NCBI GenBank assembly: GCA_041485385.1
Contig: JBGPJM010000009.1
Coordinates: 1-52,086 of the forward strand
Source: JBGPJM01 sp041485385
GTDB lineage: Bacteria; Planctomycetota; Phycisphaerae; Phycisphaerales; UBA1924
Direction: 5' to 3'
Length of the DNA stretch: 52,086 nucleotides
The notes under the pieces are model-generated. The model saw nothing but the letters and a program-made list of their open reading frames with translations, was not told the origin of the DNA and did no database searches. How positions within the stretch are numbered: position 1 is the stretch's first letter; each line of letters starts with the position of its first letter. Below are positions 26,682-35,528 of the stretch, piece after piece. The position numbers and the translations under genes are program-made.

Positions 26682-27235
26682 GCTCCGGACTCTTGCCCGC
26701 CCGGCAAGGTGACACCGGGCATGACCGCCTCGAGCTGCTCGATCACTCCGTCGATCGCGTCGTCGTCCAGGCCCGGGTCGGCGACCGGGATGTATGCCGG
26801 GCCCTCCGGCGGGCGCGCCGTGCCCCTGAGCCGGACCAGCATCATGCCAGGGCGCGATTCCTCCACCACCAGCAGCCGCTTGCGGACGAGGATGAGAGCC
26901 AGCACGAACCGGAACGCCAGGCGCCTCGGATCGGTCTGCTCGGCCAACTGCTCGAACAGATCGATGAGGCCGTCGTCGTCGATGAGCGTCTGCGGCCTGG
27001 ACGACGGCAGCACGACGACGCCTTTCCAGAAGCCGAAGAGACGGGTCGGCGGCGCGGGGCGGCTGCCCTCTTCCCAGGCGATGAGGGAAAAGTCCAGACG
27101 AGCAAGTTCGTCGGTGCCGTCTGGCTCGACCAGCGCGGCCACGAACTGCTCGCCCACCTCAAGGCGCCGGCCCGTGGAGGCGCACACACCGCTGGATTGC
27201 CCGATCTGGTACCCGGGTGAGTTGAGTCTGGACAT
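26678..27235 (-). CDS. Conserved hypothetical protein
   Basis: 185 residues from MSRLNSPGYQIGQSSG. The N-terminal part (CASTGRRLEVGEQFVAALVE, residues 18-37) reads like a short domain found in planctomycete proteins, followed by LDFSLIAWEEG and FGFWKGVVVLP motifs and a helical C-terminal half. No enzyme motif is visible. Translational overlap with the lipoprotein gene downstream suggests a joint role. An in-frame extension to 27436 exists but overlaps the upstream gene and is Arg-rich, so I left it out. Confidence 0.65.
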   Translation of the reverse strand: MSRLNSPGYQIGQSSGVCASTGRRLEVGEQFVAALVEPDGTDELARLDFSLIAWEEGSRPAPPTRLFGFWKGVVVLPSSRPQTLIDDDGLIDLFEQLAEQTDPRRLAFRFVLALILVRKRLLVVEESRPGMMLVRLRGTARPPEGPAYIPVADPGLDDDAIDGVIEQLEAVMPGVTLPGGQESGA

Positions 27236-27273
27236 CTGGGCGGAGTGTAGTCCCGGCTTCGGCGAACCCGGTA

Positions 27274-27546
27274 TCAGCAGCTCACCTGGAAGGACCGCTC
27301 CGAGGACCCGCCTGGCCCCACGGCGAACCGCATCGACTTGTTGCACTTCGGGCAGCGGGCCAGGTAGCAAGTCCCGTCGGCGTTGCGGTAGGCGCGGGAG
27401 TAGATTCCGGCGCATCGGAAGTAGATGCCAAGCCAAGGACGCCCGCCCTCCACCTCGGGGGAGGCCTGGGAAGGGAGGGCCTGGCCAGGGAGCAGCGGCA
27501 GCGAAGAAAGATCGAGTTTGTCTCGCGGATCGGCCACTTGGTCCAT
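27274..27546 (-). CDS. Small conserved planctomycete-type zinc-ribbon-like protein
   Basis: 90 residues from MDQVADPRDKLDLSSLPLLP. The C-terminal ~55 residues (RPWLGIYFRCAGIYSRAYRN, then CYLARCPKCNKSMRFAVGPG) hold four central cysteines spaced like a zinc ribbon and match a small protein type I associate with planctomycetes. Function unknown. It lies 38 bp before the next minus-strand gene and is divergent from lpxI across a 221-bp region. Confidence 0.7.
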   Translation of the reverse strand: MDQVADPRDKLDLSSLPLLPGQALPSQASPEVEGGRPWLGIYFRCAGIYSRAYRNADGTCYLARCPKCNKSMRFAVGPGGSSERSFQVSC

Positions 27547-27767
27547 ACTATCGGCTGCTCCGAACGCCGCGTTGCATGGCCGACGGGGTGGCGATGACTG
27601 CCAGAATCCGGCGCGAGCTGCCCGGACTGCCCCCCAGTAATCGGGGTCGGCCGAATCGAAGCCCCTACCGGTGGGGTAGTTTGAGGCCCGACCACAACAT
27701 ATTGACGACACAAGCGACATGATTCCGATAAGATGAGGATTGATTCTCCGGTCTTCCGCGTTCGCGT

Positions 27768-28652
27768 ATGCCATCTCCGCTGACCATCCTGCCCGACCCA
27801 CCCCGGCCTCCGTCCCCGATCGGCTTGATCGCCGGCGCTGGGCGGCTGCCGGTGATCGTGGCCGAGGGACTGCGGGCGGCGGGCCACCCGATCCACGCGC
27901 TCGGACTTGCAAATCAGTGTGATCCGCTTTTGCCGGCGCTGTGTACGACGTTCCAGAGAGTCGGAATTCTGCGGGTGGCCAGCTGGGGGAGGGTGCTGAG
28001 CCGGCAGGGTGTGAACCACGCCATCATGGTCGGGCGCGTCGACAAAGCCCGAATGATGCACACGCCCTGGAGTATCATCCAGAACCTGCCGGACGCCCGG
28101 ACGCTTCTGGTCTGGTACAAGAAGCTGCGGCACGACCGCCGATCGCACGCCGTGCTCGCGGCGATCGCCGACGAACTCGGGCGCTCAGGGGTTCACCTCA
28201 TCGACTCAACCGCCCCAATCATGGATTCGCTTGCGGAGGCGGGCGTGATGACGCGCCGGCAGCCGACGGCGGACCAAAGGGCGGATGTGGCGTTTGCGTG
28301 GCCGCTGCTGGCGCAAACGCTGCGGCTCGACATCGGGCAGGCGGTGGCGGTGCGCGACCGGGACATCATCGCGGTCGAGGCCGTGGAGGGAACCGACCGC
28401 ATGATCGAGCGGGTGGCGCAGCTCTGCCGCGCACCGGGGTGGACGCTGTGCAAGGGCGCCCGCGCGGGGCACGACCGGCGGAGCGACGTGCCGACGGTGG
28501 GAATCAAAACCATCGAGAATCTGGCGAAGGCGGGGGCGGGGTGCCTGGCGCTGGCGGCGGGGGACGTGATCATGGTCGACAAGCCGGAAATGCTGGCTTT
28601 GGCCGAGGAAAAGGGCATTTCCATCGTGGGCGTGCCGCCGGCGCAGGTGTGA
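27768..28652 (+). CDS. lpxI: LpxI, UDP-2,3-diacylglucosamine pyrophosphatase
   Basis: Hydrolyses UDP-2,3-diacylglucosamine to lipid X in lipid A synthesis, replacing LpxH. It is 294 residues; LpxI proteins are about 270-290. N-terminal domain: GLIAGAGRLPVIVAEGLRAA (19-38) and VNHAIMVGRVDKARM (82-96). C-terminal catalytic domain: AVEAVEGTDRMIER (202-214) with the key acidic D210, and a DVPTVGIKTIENLAKAGAGC-type segment. It implies an outer membrane with lipid A. Its stop overlaps the next gene as GTGA. A TTGACG -35-like site at 27712-27717 lies upstream without a convincing -10. Confidence 0.93.
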   Translation: MPSPLTILPDPPRPPSPIGLIAGAGRLPVIVAEGLRAAGHPIHALGLANQCDPLLPALCTTFQRVGILRVASWGRVLSRQGVNHAIMVGRVDKARMMHTPWSIIQNLPDARTLLVWYKKLRHDRRSHAVLAAIADELGRSGVHLIDSTAPIMDSLAEAGVMTRRQPTADQRADVAFAWPLLAQTLRLDIGQAVAVRDRDIIAVEAVEGTDRMIERVAQLCRAPGWTLCKGARAGHDRRSDVPTVGIKTIENLAKAGAGCLALAAGDVIMVDKPEMLALAEEKGISIVGVPPAQV

Positions 28653-29254
28653 GCGCGGACCCGAAGCACCCGTATGTCAGCCGCGGGGGGATCAAGCTGC
28701 GGCACGCGCTGGAGGAGTTCGGCGTGAGCGTAGCGGGGTGGCGGTGCGCGGATTTCGGCGCCAGCGTGGGCGGGTTCACCGACTGCCTTCTCCAGGCCGG
28801 CGCGGCCCACGTCACGGCCGTGGACACCGCGTACGGGCAGCTCGCGTGGACGCTCCGCAACGATCCGCGCGTGACGGTGGTGGAGCGGACCAACGCGATC
28901 CATGCGGTAATTCCCGAGGAAAACGAGCGCGTCGACCTGGTCGTGATCGACATGGGGTGGACCAGGCAGCGGCTGTGCGTGCCGGCGGCGCTGAAATGGT
29001 TGAGGCGCCCCGGCAGCGAGAAGATCATCACCCTGGTGAAGCCGCACTATGAGGTGGAGGTGGAGGTGGGTGCGCGGCTGACAAGGGGCGGGGTGCTGGA
29101 CGAGGCGGAGGCCCAACGGGTGGTGGAGCGGGTGCTGGGGGAGATGGCCGGGCTGGGGGCGCGGGTGATGGGGAGCGTGAAGTCGCCGATCATGGGGAGC
29201 AAGGGGAAGGCGAGGGGGAACGCGGAGTGGTTGGCGCTGCTGGCGCCCTCGTGA
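28649..29254 (+). CDS. TlyA/FtsJ-like RNA methyltransferase without S4 domain
   Basis: 201 residues starting at the GTG at 28649, overlapping the lpxI stop. Sequence features: HPYVSRGGIKLRHALEEFGV (about 7-26), SAM-binding ADFGASVGGFTDCLLQAGA (34-52), VVIDMGW motif and IITLVKPHYEVE. This is the catalytic half of TlyA-family 2'-O-methyltransferases. The usual N-terminal S4 RNA-binding domain (~60 residues) is missing and no upstream in-frame extension supplies it. It may modify rRNA or have another RNA target. The SRGG motif that follows S4 in TlyA is retained, suggesting domain loss. Confidence 0.8.
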   Translation: MSADPKHPYVSRGGIKLRHALEEFGVSVAGWRCADFGASVGGFTDCLLQAGAAHVTAVDTAYGQLAWTLRNDPRVTVVERTNAIHAVIPEENERVDLVVIDMGWTRQRLCVPAALKWLRRPGSEKIITLVKPHYEVEVEVGARLTRGGVLDEAEAQRVVERVLGEMAGLGARVMGSVKSPIMGSKGKARGNAEWLALLAPS

Positions 29255-29444
29255 TCCCGGAACCGGGGAGGGCCCAATCTGTTCTGAAAATAAGGCCGGA
29301 GTCGCACGCCGTTCGTACCGCCGCAGCCGCCTTTTTTCATCGTCTCGGGTGTCCCGCCCCGGGACATGTCCGACTGCGCGCCCGAATCGGGTAATACCCC
29401 ATGGTTTTGGCGCGTTTTTGGTGACGTTCGCTAGACTAACCACG

Positions 29445-29630
29445 ATGTTCCGTGACCTCCGCGCGGGCCGGATTCGGGATCGACGCCCACCGACCCTCTC
29501 CGCGGCCGAATGGGTGCCTACACCCCCATGTAAGGGTGGTCCACCGGGGCTCGCTACCTTTCTCGATCGCCTCGATCGCTTCCGCCGCCGCGATCCGCGC
29601 GCGCTGTTCTTACGGTGGCCCCGCGACTGA
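29445..29630 (+). CDS. Doubtful small ORF upstream of the CRISPR array
   Basis: A 61-codon frame (MFRDLRAGRIRDRRPPTLSA...) that is Arg-rich and shows no family signature or convincing ribosome-binding site. A TAGACT -10-like box lies at about 29431. The stop codon falls inside an inverted repeat at 29619-29686. The region 29255-29729 otherwise holds no gene that I can support. Listed only so that the stretch is described. Confidence 0.15.
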   Translation: MFRDLRAGRIRDRRPPTLSAAEWVPTPPCKGGPPGLATFLDRLDRFRRRDPRALFLRWPRD

Positions 29631-29686
29631 TTCGCGGCGGAGCCATTCGCCGACCGGGCGCGACAGCGCGCGAATCAATCGCGGGG
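29619..29686. repeat. 18-bp inverted repeat on the trailer side of the CRISPR array
   Basis: CCCCGCGACTGATTCGCG (29619-29636) pairs with CGCGAATCAATCGCGGGG (29669-29686) with one mismatch and a 32-base loop. It lies downstream of the array when the array is read on the minus strand. It could end transcription of the array, though no T-run follows. A shorter palindrome GGCCTTCAAGGAAGGCC follows at about 29688-29704. Confidence 0.55.
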
Positions 29687-29729
29687 CGGCCTTCAAGGAA
29701 GGCCAAGCCCACGCTGATCGATTCATCCG

Positions 29730-29835
29730 CTTCAATGGGACCGCGGCTTGTGAGCCGCGGAGACCTCGACATCGACACCGTCATGGACCTGCTGGAGATA
29801 CTTCAATGGGACCGCGGCTTGTGAGCCGCGGAGAC
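29730..29835 (-). CRISPR. Minimal CRISPR array: two identical 35-bp repeats, one 36-bp spacer
   Basis: Repeats at 29730-29764 and 29801-29835 are identical over 35 bases; on the plus strand they begin CTTCAATGGGACCGCGGCTT and carry the palindrome CCGCGG-CTTGTGAG-CCGCGG. The spacer is 29765-29800. Read on the minus strand the repeat ends in CCCATTGAAG, like the 3' handle of type I-C and I-G repeats, so the array is probably transcribed on the same strand as, and directly after, cas8. The spacer is open in frame and would encode LDIDTVMDLLEI. No match to it was noticed elsewhere in the window. Confidence 0.9.
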
Positions 29836-30102
29836 TGCCGCCCTCGCGGACCCCTGGAAATGCAGGGGCTGCGGGGCGTGCCGCGAGGGCGCGTCGCGTG
29901 GGGCTGGCGACGGCCCGGGCGGCGGGGCGGCGGGGGCGCAGGGAACACCGGAAAACGTGGGCGAACACGCGCGGCGAGCGTGCCCGGACCCCCCCTGCAC
30001 CACCGTCGCACTCGCTCTTCGGTTGTCAAAGAGCCGTTCGGGAGCGGCGGCGCGGGTCATGCCCTCGACTCTACCGCGAACACGCCCAGGCCGCAATGCC
30101 TC
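29836..30102 (-). promoter_or_regulatory. Candidate CRISPR leader between cas8 and the array
   Basis: The 267-bp stretch from the cas8 stop to the first repeat (minus-strand order) is where a leader should lie. On the minus strand it contains CTTTGACAACCGAAGAGCG, with a perfect TTGACA -35 box at about 30026-30031 but no good -10 box. It is very GC-rich rather than AT-rich as many leaders are. A hairpin near the repeat (CCCTCGCGG with CCGCGAGGG) may be structural. Leader function is inferred from position only. Confidence 0.4.
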
Positions 30103-31038
30103 TCAGCACACCGGTTCGCCTGGCGCGAAGTTGAACTTCTTCTGGCTTCCGCCCAGTTCCAGCCGCTTGGCGCGATAAACGGCCGCGATGCCCCGGTCAT
30201 GCAACTCTTCCGCCTTCGCACCTGCGGCTCGCAGTTGGGGCAGGCAGAGCAGGGACGCGACGGAATCGAGCGTGATCGGCGCCTGCCAGATCGGCCAGGT
30301 GAACTCGTACACGCGAAGCTCCCTGTTGTAGCGGAGCGCGGTTGTTTCGGGGCGCCACCGAGCGTAGTGACACGTGAAGAGCGGTATCGCCTCCAGGGCC
30401 AATCGATTCGCGCCGAGCATGTTCCCCCGTTTCTTGCGCCCGGGATCGTCGGTGGGGGCATGGAGTTGCAGCGCGTGGCGGCGGTCCTCGGAGGGGTCGA
30501 ACCGCAGCGAGCGGTTGTCGAGGGGGTCGGCGTAGTCCCAGGTCTTGAACAGCGCGCGGCGCAAATGCTCGCGCACGGTGTCCTTGACGATCTGCTGCAC
30601 GTTGCCGCGAAAGTAGTCCGACCGTGGGAGAACAATCGGGCTGCGGCACACGCCGCCGCGTTCCGCGGGGAGGTCGGACCCGAGCGCGCCGAGGTAATCG
30701 ACGGCCTCTCGCGAGGCCGGCCCGGCGTCGGCGCGTGCGCCTAGGTACGCGCCCCGCAGGCGGGTAAAATCGGCGAGTTGAAAAAGCTCCCAGCACGCTG
30801 CCGGATGATGGGTGGGGTCGATGCTCAAGATCTGAGCGAGCGCGTCAAGGAGTTTGTCGGCGTCCATGGGCTCGGTGACCGTGAGAACTGGTCGCCAGAC
30901 GCCGTGATCCTGCCAGGAAAGGCGCGGCGCCCAGACCGGGCGTGCGAAGGCGAGCGAGCGGAGCGTCCCAACCGCCGCCAGGAACCCCAGAGGGTTGGCG
31001 CCGTCAATGCCCGCAAGGACGAGTTCGATCGCGGTCAT
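30103..31038 (-). CDS. cas8: Type I-G Cas8-like subunit (GSU0052/Csx17/Csb3-type)
   Basis: 311 residues from MTAIELVLAGIDGANPLGFL, whose ATG overlaps the cas3 stop as ATGA. The N-terminus (IDGANPLGFLAAVGTLRSLA) is typical of the Cas8-like protein of I-G loci, which helps recognise PAM-adjacent DNA within Cascade. Other features are SPIVLPRSDYFRGNVQQIV and RNRELRVYEF-type strands near the C-terminus. No nuclease motif is seen. It is the last protein gene before the array. Family naming in this subtype is inconsistent, so the label is by position and N-terminal motif. Confidence 0.75.
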   Translation of the reverse strand: MTAIELVLAGIDGANPLGFLAAVGTLRSLAFARPVWAPRLSWQDHGVWRPVLTVTEPMDADKLLDALAQILSIDPTHHPAACWELFQLADFTRLRGAYLGARADAGPASREAVDYLGALGSDLPAERGGVCRSPIVLPRSDYFRGNVQQIVKDTVREHLRRALFKTWDYADPLDNRSLRFDPSEDRRHALQLHAPTDDPGRKKRGNMLGANRLALEAIPLFTCHYARWRPETTALRYNRELRVYEFTWPIWQAPITLDSVASLLCLPQLRAAGAKAEELHDRGIAAVYRAKRLELGGSQKKFNFAPGEPVC

Positions 31039-34010
31039 GTCGGCTGCTCCTGCTCCTGGCGGCTCACATCGCGGTCGGCAAGACGGAGGACCGCCTCGAG
31101 GTACGCCAGCCCCCACCAGCCATAGCGGCGAGTGAGCCTCCAGAATCGATCGCAGACGCCGCTGTCGAGCCGGTGCGCCGGCGCCCAGCTGGTGCGTGCC
31201 TCGGCGACAACGGCGGGCAGGGCGTCGAAACCGGGCAAGTCGCATAGGCTCTCATCAGTCACGACGGGCGCGAGGGGACGGCCGTACCCGTGGTGAGTCA
31301 CGACGAGATGAATGATGAGGTCGTGCAACTCGGGCTCGGTGTCGCGGAGCGCGGGGTGGAGAACGGCGAGCTGCGCGGAGAGGAACTCGTGGCGGAAGTT
31401 GCGCGGTAGCGTGCTGCGGCCCCCGGCCGGGTCGAAGGGGCGCTGCGCTGATGGAACCTCGGACTTGGCGAGCGGCTCGCTGCCGAGGGCACGCAGGCGC
31501 GACCCAGCGAGCATTGTCTGGAATCGCGGGTCGAGCTTGCCCAAGTCGTGGAGGCTGGCGGCGCAGGCAACGGCATCCTCAAGATGGCAAGCGAGGCCCG
31601 CCGAATAGGCTCGCGCGCGGTCCACGACGCGCTGAGTGTGGGCGCGGAGGGTGATCGGGCCTGCGCCGATGCTGGATTCCTGGGACTCGTCGCTGAAATC
31701 CGTCTCTTCGGGTTCGTCGACGGACGGTAGATCGACGCGGTGCGGATGGATGATCGCAAACCCGCCGGCGGGGTGCGGTTTCAGGGCGCGGAGCAACCCC
31801 GCAGGAGAAAGCGCGCGGAGCTCCGCTGCGATGATCGCACGGGCGCGCGCGGGGTCCAGGCGGTGGTCGCCGGTCTTGTGGGACTGACCGATGGCCCGCA
31901 AGCTCTCGCGCAACAGCTCGATGTCTTGCTGCGGAGGGTCATCGTGCTGCCAGCCAGCAACGAGCTCGATCAGCGGAGCCGCGGCGTCACCGTACCATGC
32001 TCTCAGCAGATCCGGACGCAGGCGCAGCGCAGCGCGCCGGCGGACGATGAGGTGGGCCTGCTCGGCGCGGTCGGCCAGCGCCGCGCCAACTTCGGGCAGG
32101 TGGCCGAAGTCGCAGGTAGGGGCGAGGGACGAGGAGATCACAACCACATCGCCGGGACGTACCTCGCGCGGATCCGTTGTGTGACGGGCTTCCTGAGGCC
32201 GCCAGAGGAGGACGCGCCGGTCCGGCATCGCTGGCTCGGCCGAAAGGTCGTGATCGGGCGCGGCGCCGTGGTCGGTGTCGCCGAGGTCGTCCTCGGGCTT
32301 GGTGCCACACATCCAGGCTCGTACGGCATGGAGCGGAACCGGCATGCACTCCGGCGATGACGGCGGAATGAGGCCGACCACCTCGTCCCACCGCTCGGGG
32401 TCCACGGGCAGGTCCGCACGCCAGCATACGGAGACGATGGGCACGCCTCGGTCCGGCCCGTGCAGAAAGAGGGCGACATCGGAGTCAGGGGCTGGGGCCG
32501 GCTCGGTCTGGCACCAAAGGTCCACGTGCGCCGGGAGCATCACCGGTGCGTCCGGCGCCGGTGGCGAGAGGGCCGCGAGCGTTTGTCGGCGTCGCTCTCC
32601 GTCGGCGGGGAGGGCATCATCGATCGCGTCCGGCGCGAAGTCCACGACGCGGGCCTTGCCCTTGGCGTGCCCGCACAGCCACTTCCAGGTCTCGTGCAGC
32701 GCTGGGCCGTAGATCGGATCGTCGGTGCTATCGACCGTCGCTTCGATGGGCGCGACGATGGCGGCGCGCGGCTTCACGTTCGGGCTGCCGAGGCGGTTGA
32801 GACGACCGGAGCGCTGGCGCAGGGCGTCGAGGCTCGCACACTCGGTGACGAGGGCGTCGAAGTCGAAGTCGGCGCCGACCTCGAGGCATTGCGTGGCCAC
32901 GACAAAGACGGGGCTTGGCGGTTCGGGGCGCTGAGGGCGCGCGGCGAGCATGCCCGCCCACCGCGCGACGAGCGCGTCGCGGTCAAGCGGGCGCATGCGC
33001 CCGATCATGAGCACGGCGGTGTCGGCGTCACGTTGTTTTAGCAACGCGTGGACGCGAAGCGCGGTGTGGACGCGGTTCACCATCACCGCGATGCGCACGG
33101 ACCCCTCCTCGGCGAAGCGGAGCGCATGTTCGGCCAGCGCCGCGGCGAACCCATCGCTGCGCCACGTGAGGCGCGTCTCCACGATGGTGGCCGGTTTGGG
33201 CATGGACAGACGCGGACCCAGTCGCTTATCAGCGCGATCATCATCGTTCAAGTCAAACCGATTTCCATCGCCGCGCGGCGTAGCCGACATTTCGACAAAC
33301 GCGAACGGGGTCGGTTGGTGCTGCTCGGCCCATCGCGGGGAACGGAACAGGCGTATCGCATCGAGCGTCTGACGGAAGGGCTCGGAGCAGTGGGCTTCGT
33401 CGAGGAAGATAAGGGAGTCGTTGGCGGCGAGGCCGGCGTGGATCGGGGCGGAGCGCGGGCTGATGCCGTAGCCGCGGAAGAGCAGGCGAGAGCCGAGTTG
33501 GTCCACGGTCGTGCAGATGACGGTGGGCTGGACGGGGGAAGTTGCCCAGGCATCGTCCCGATACATCCCGCCGCGGAGTTGAAAGACCGCAAGCGGCGCA
33601 TCGCCTCCGGCGAGATGGGAGAGACGGCGGCGGACGGTGCTGAGAGGGCCGTCGGCGGCTTCGCGCAGGCGGCGCACAATCAAGCGCGCCCGCTCGAAGG
33701 CCTGATCGACGATGATCCGCCGGTCCACGCAGAAGAAGATGCGGCGAGGAGCGGCGCGTTTGTCGGGTGAGAGCTCGGCCTGGAGGGCGAGGTGGAACAG
33801 AGCGATGTCGATGCACGCGGTCTTGCCGCTGGCCGTCGGCAGCGCGAGGGAATCGGGCCAAGCCTGCGGCGACTGCGCTCCGGAGCATGGCGTCGCGAGA
33901 TCCCGGAGGAGCCGCACCTGCCAGGGAAACGGGGGGAAGCCGTGAAGAGCCTGGAAGAAGGCGGGGAAATCACGCGACGAAAGAGAGGGCAGCGGGGCGA
34001 GCGCCGTCAT
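31035..34010 (-). CDS. cas3: Cas3, helicase with C-terminal HD nuclease (type I-G)
   Basis: 991 residues from MTALAPLPSLSSRD; the ATG overlaps the csb2 stop as ATGA, which decides this start over an ATG five codons upstream. Superfamily 2 helicase motifs: Walker A LPTASGKTACID (about 57-68), DEAH box LIFLDEAHCSEPF (DEAH near 204-207), SAT motif VEMSATP (about 239-245) and QRSGRLNRLG. The HD domain lies at the C-terminus (LRAHTQRV, then LHDLGKLD near 820, then VVTHHGYG), the helicase-HD order seen in type I-G. It would degrade target DNA once recruited by Cascade. Confidence 0.95.
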   Translation of the reverse strand: MTALAPLPSLSSRDFPAFFQALHGFPPFPWQVRLLRDLATPCSGAQSPQAWPDSLALPTASGKTACIDIALFHLALQAELSPDKRAAPRRIFFCVDRRIIVDQAFERARLIVRRLREAADGPLSTVRRRLSHLAGGDAPLAVFQLRGGMYRDDAWATSPVQPTVICTTVDQLGSRLLFRGYGISPRSAPIHAGLAANDSLIFLDEAHCSEPFRQTLDAIRLFRSPRWAEQHQPTPFAFVEMSATPRGDGNRFDLNDDDRADKRLGPRLSMPKPATIVETRLTWRSDGFAAALAEHALRFAEEGSVRIAVMVNRVHTALRVHALLKQRDADTAVLMIGRMRPLDRDALVARWAGMLAARPQRPEPPSPVFVVATQCLEVGADFDFDALVTECASLDALRQRSGRLNRLGSPNVKPRAAIVAPIEATVDSTDDPIYGPALHETWKWLCGHAKGKARVVDFAPDAIDDALPADGERRRQTLAALSPPAPDAPVMLPAHVDLWCQTEPAPAPDSDVALFLHGPDRGVPIVSVCWRADLPVDPERWDEVVGLIPPSSPECMPVPLHAVRAWMCGTKPEDDLGDTDHGAAPDHDLSAEPAMPDRRVLLWRPQEARHTTDPREVRPGDVVVISSSLAPTCDFGHLPEVGAALADRAEQAHLIVRRRAALRLRPDLLRAWYGDAAAPLIELVAGWQHDDPPQQDIELLRESLRAIGQSHKTGDHRLDPARARAIIAAELRALSPAGLLRALKPHPAGGFAIIHPHRVDLPSVDEPEETDFSDESQESSIGAGPITLRAHTQRVVDRARAYSAGLACHLEDAVACAASLHDLGKLDPRFQTMLAGSRLRALGSEPLAKSEVPSAQRPFDPAGGRSTLPRNFRHEFLSAQLAVLHPALRDTEPELHDLIIHLVVTHHGYGRPLAPVVTDESLCDLPGFDALPAVVAEARTSWAPAHRLDSGVCDRFWRLTRRYGWWGLAYLEAVLRLADRDVSRQEQEQPT

Positions 34011-35524
34011 TGGGCGCCTCCGCACAACGGCTTACAGAGGCCGTAGCCGCGGTATCGGCCGGCGCCGATGATGACTGGCCCAACGACAGGAGTATCAAAT
34101 ACAAGCACGGCATGCTTGTGGTTCGGTACGCTGCCATTCTTGCGACGGAATGGCGGGAACGAACGCGCGTGCGGGACGCCGGCATGCGCGGATACCGGAC
34201 CGATCTCGATCTGGCTCGGCTCGGGGAGACCGATGTAGGTGCAAGCCTGCGCGATGATCTGTTTGGCCTCGTCCGCCGCGCGCGCGGCCTCTCCGCCCTT
34301 GGGATGCCGGTCGAACACGATCGGCGTCACGGTGGCCCAGCAGGTGGCGCCGCGGGGGTCGGCGGTCCAGGCCTCGGGGCGGAGCGATTCTCGAGTCGGG
34401 TTGTCGCAGGCCTCGAGCGACCATGCTCCTGCGCTCCCCATGACGAGCTTGAGCTGGCGCGGGGCCAAGCCGTGGTCGTCGTACAAGACGCGGGCCGCAG
34501 CCCGTGAAATCTCGCTCGCGTCCGTCTCGGTGCGCGGCAGAACGAGAGCCATCCCCATGATGCGTCCATCGGCGTGCGGACCGCCAATGAAGGGGAGGGG
34601 CGCGATCGCGAGGTGAGGCCGGTCAAGAGGGCGGCCGTCGTGGAAATGGCCGGCGAAGGCCTCGGGTATGTCATTTTTCAGGCCGCCCAAGAGTGTGCCG
34701 CGCAGCGCTTCAGTGAGTTGAAGCGTCGCCACGAGCGGCGGGCGTCGCGCTTCGGTCTCGGCGGGGCAGAGAACGAGGAACGCCGGGTCGTAGACCGAGC
34801 GCGACACATCCGAAGGGGTTGGACGACAGGCCGGACCGTAGGCGGCCCACGCGCCCGCTGTCGGCCGAAGATCGGAGCCCTGCATAACGCTCAACGCGTA
34901 GAGTTCGCGCAGGTATTGGAGGCGGCCCTTGGACGGGATGCGGAGGCGGACGCCAGCGACCGCCTCGCTGGGTTCCAGGTTCGCCTGCGGCGGTGCGGGG
35001 TGAAGCCAGCATTGAACGAGCGAGGCGGAGTGCCCTACGCGCGAGACGCGCGTGCAGAGCGCCGCGAGCTGTTCCAGCACACCTGCTGGAGCATCATCGC
35101 GATAGATGAAATGAACAATGGGGTCATGCGGCACCGCCACGGGGAATGCTCGCGCCTGACGCGGCCGAGACTCGGGCATGAGGGCGAGACCGGCGGACCG
35201 TGCGTCCTCGATGGAAACGAGCGAAGCGGCCTTCTGGATGATTTGCTCGTTGCGTCCGCCGCGCGGGCGCGCGATCTGCGGGTCGTTCACAGGTACATAG
35301 CTGGTGACGACGGCTCGCTGCTCGTGGGCCGAAGCAAAGAGCGCCGGGGGGGGCTGGGCTTCCAGCCATCGGAGGGCATCATCGAATCGCGTCTCTTCAC
35401 CGGCGGCCGCGACAAGGGCCATAAAGACACGGTCGGGATGAGGCGGCCACTCGGCGCGCCCCCGATCCGCGGGGTGGGTCGCCATGGCCCACCCATTGAG
35501 GTATCGCACGGCGATGGAGAACAT
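34007..35524 (-). CDS. csb2: Csb2, Cas5-Cas6 fusion of type I-G
   Basis: 505 residues from MFSIAVRYLNGWAMATHPAD. This GSU0054-type protein combines a Cas5-like part that holds the crRNA 5' handle with a Cas6-like part that cuts the repeat. The N-terminal motif GRAEWPPHPDRVFMALVAAA (about 21-40) and the C-terminal Gly-rich loop (IIGAGRYRGYGLCKPL) are diagnostic. The start four bases after the csb1 stop is preferred to a longer frame from 35584, which would overlap csb1. His residues such as those in SFPPFRRKNGSVPNHKHAVL could serve Cas6 catalysis, which I cannot confirm. Confidence 0.9.
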   Translation of the reverse strand: MFSIAVRYLNGWAMATHPADRGRAEWPPHPDRVFMALVAAAGEETRFDDALRWLEAQPPPALFASAHEQRAVVTSYVPVNDPQIARPRGGRNEQIIQKAASLVSIEDARSAGLALMPESRPRQARAFPVAVPHDPIVHFIYRDDAPAGVLEQLAALCTRVSRVGHSASLVQCWLHPAPPQANLEPSEAVAGVRLRIPSKGRLQYLRELYALSVMQGSDLRPTAGAWAAYGPACRPTPSDVSRSVYDPAFLVLCPAETEARRPPLVATLQLTEALRGTLLGGLKNDIPEAFAGHFHDGRPLDRPHLAIAPLPFIGGPHADGRIMGMALVLPRTETDASEISRAAARVLYDDHGLAPRQLKLVMGSAGAWSLEACDNPTRESLRPEAWTADPRGATCWATVTPIVFDRHPKGGEAARAADEAKQIIAQACTYIGLPEPSQIEIGPVSAHAGVPHARSFPPFRRKNGSVPNHKHAVLVFDTPVVGPVIIGAGRYRGYGLCKPLCGGAQ

Positions 35525-35528
35525 GGCG

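Noticed and set aside
29610..29644. A possible third, decayed repeat of the main CRISPR array
   Set aside because: It matches at 22 of 35 positions, but its distance to the next repeat (120 bases) does not fit the 71-base repeat-spacer unit, and GC-rich palindromic sequence inflates the match.
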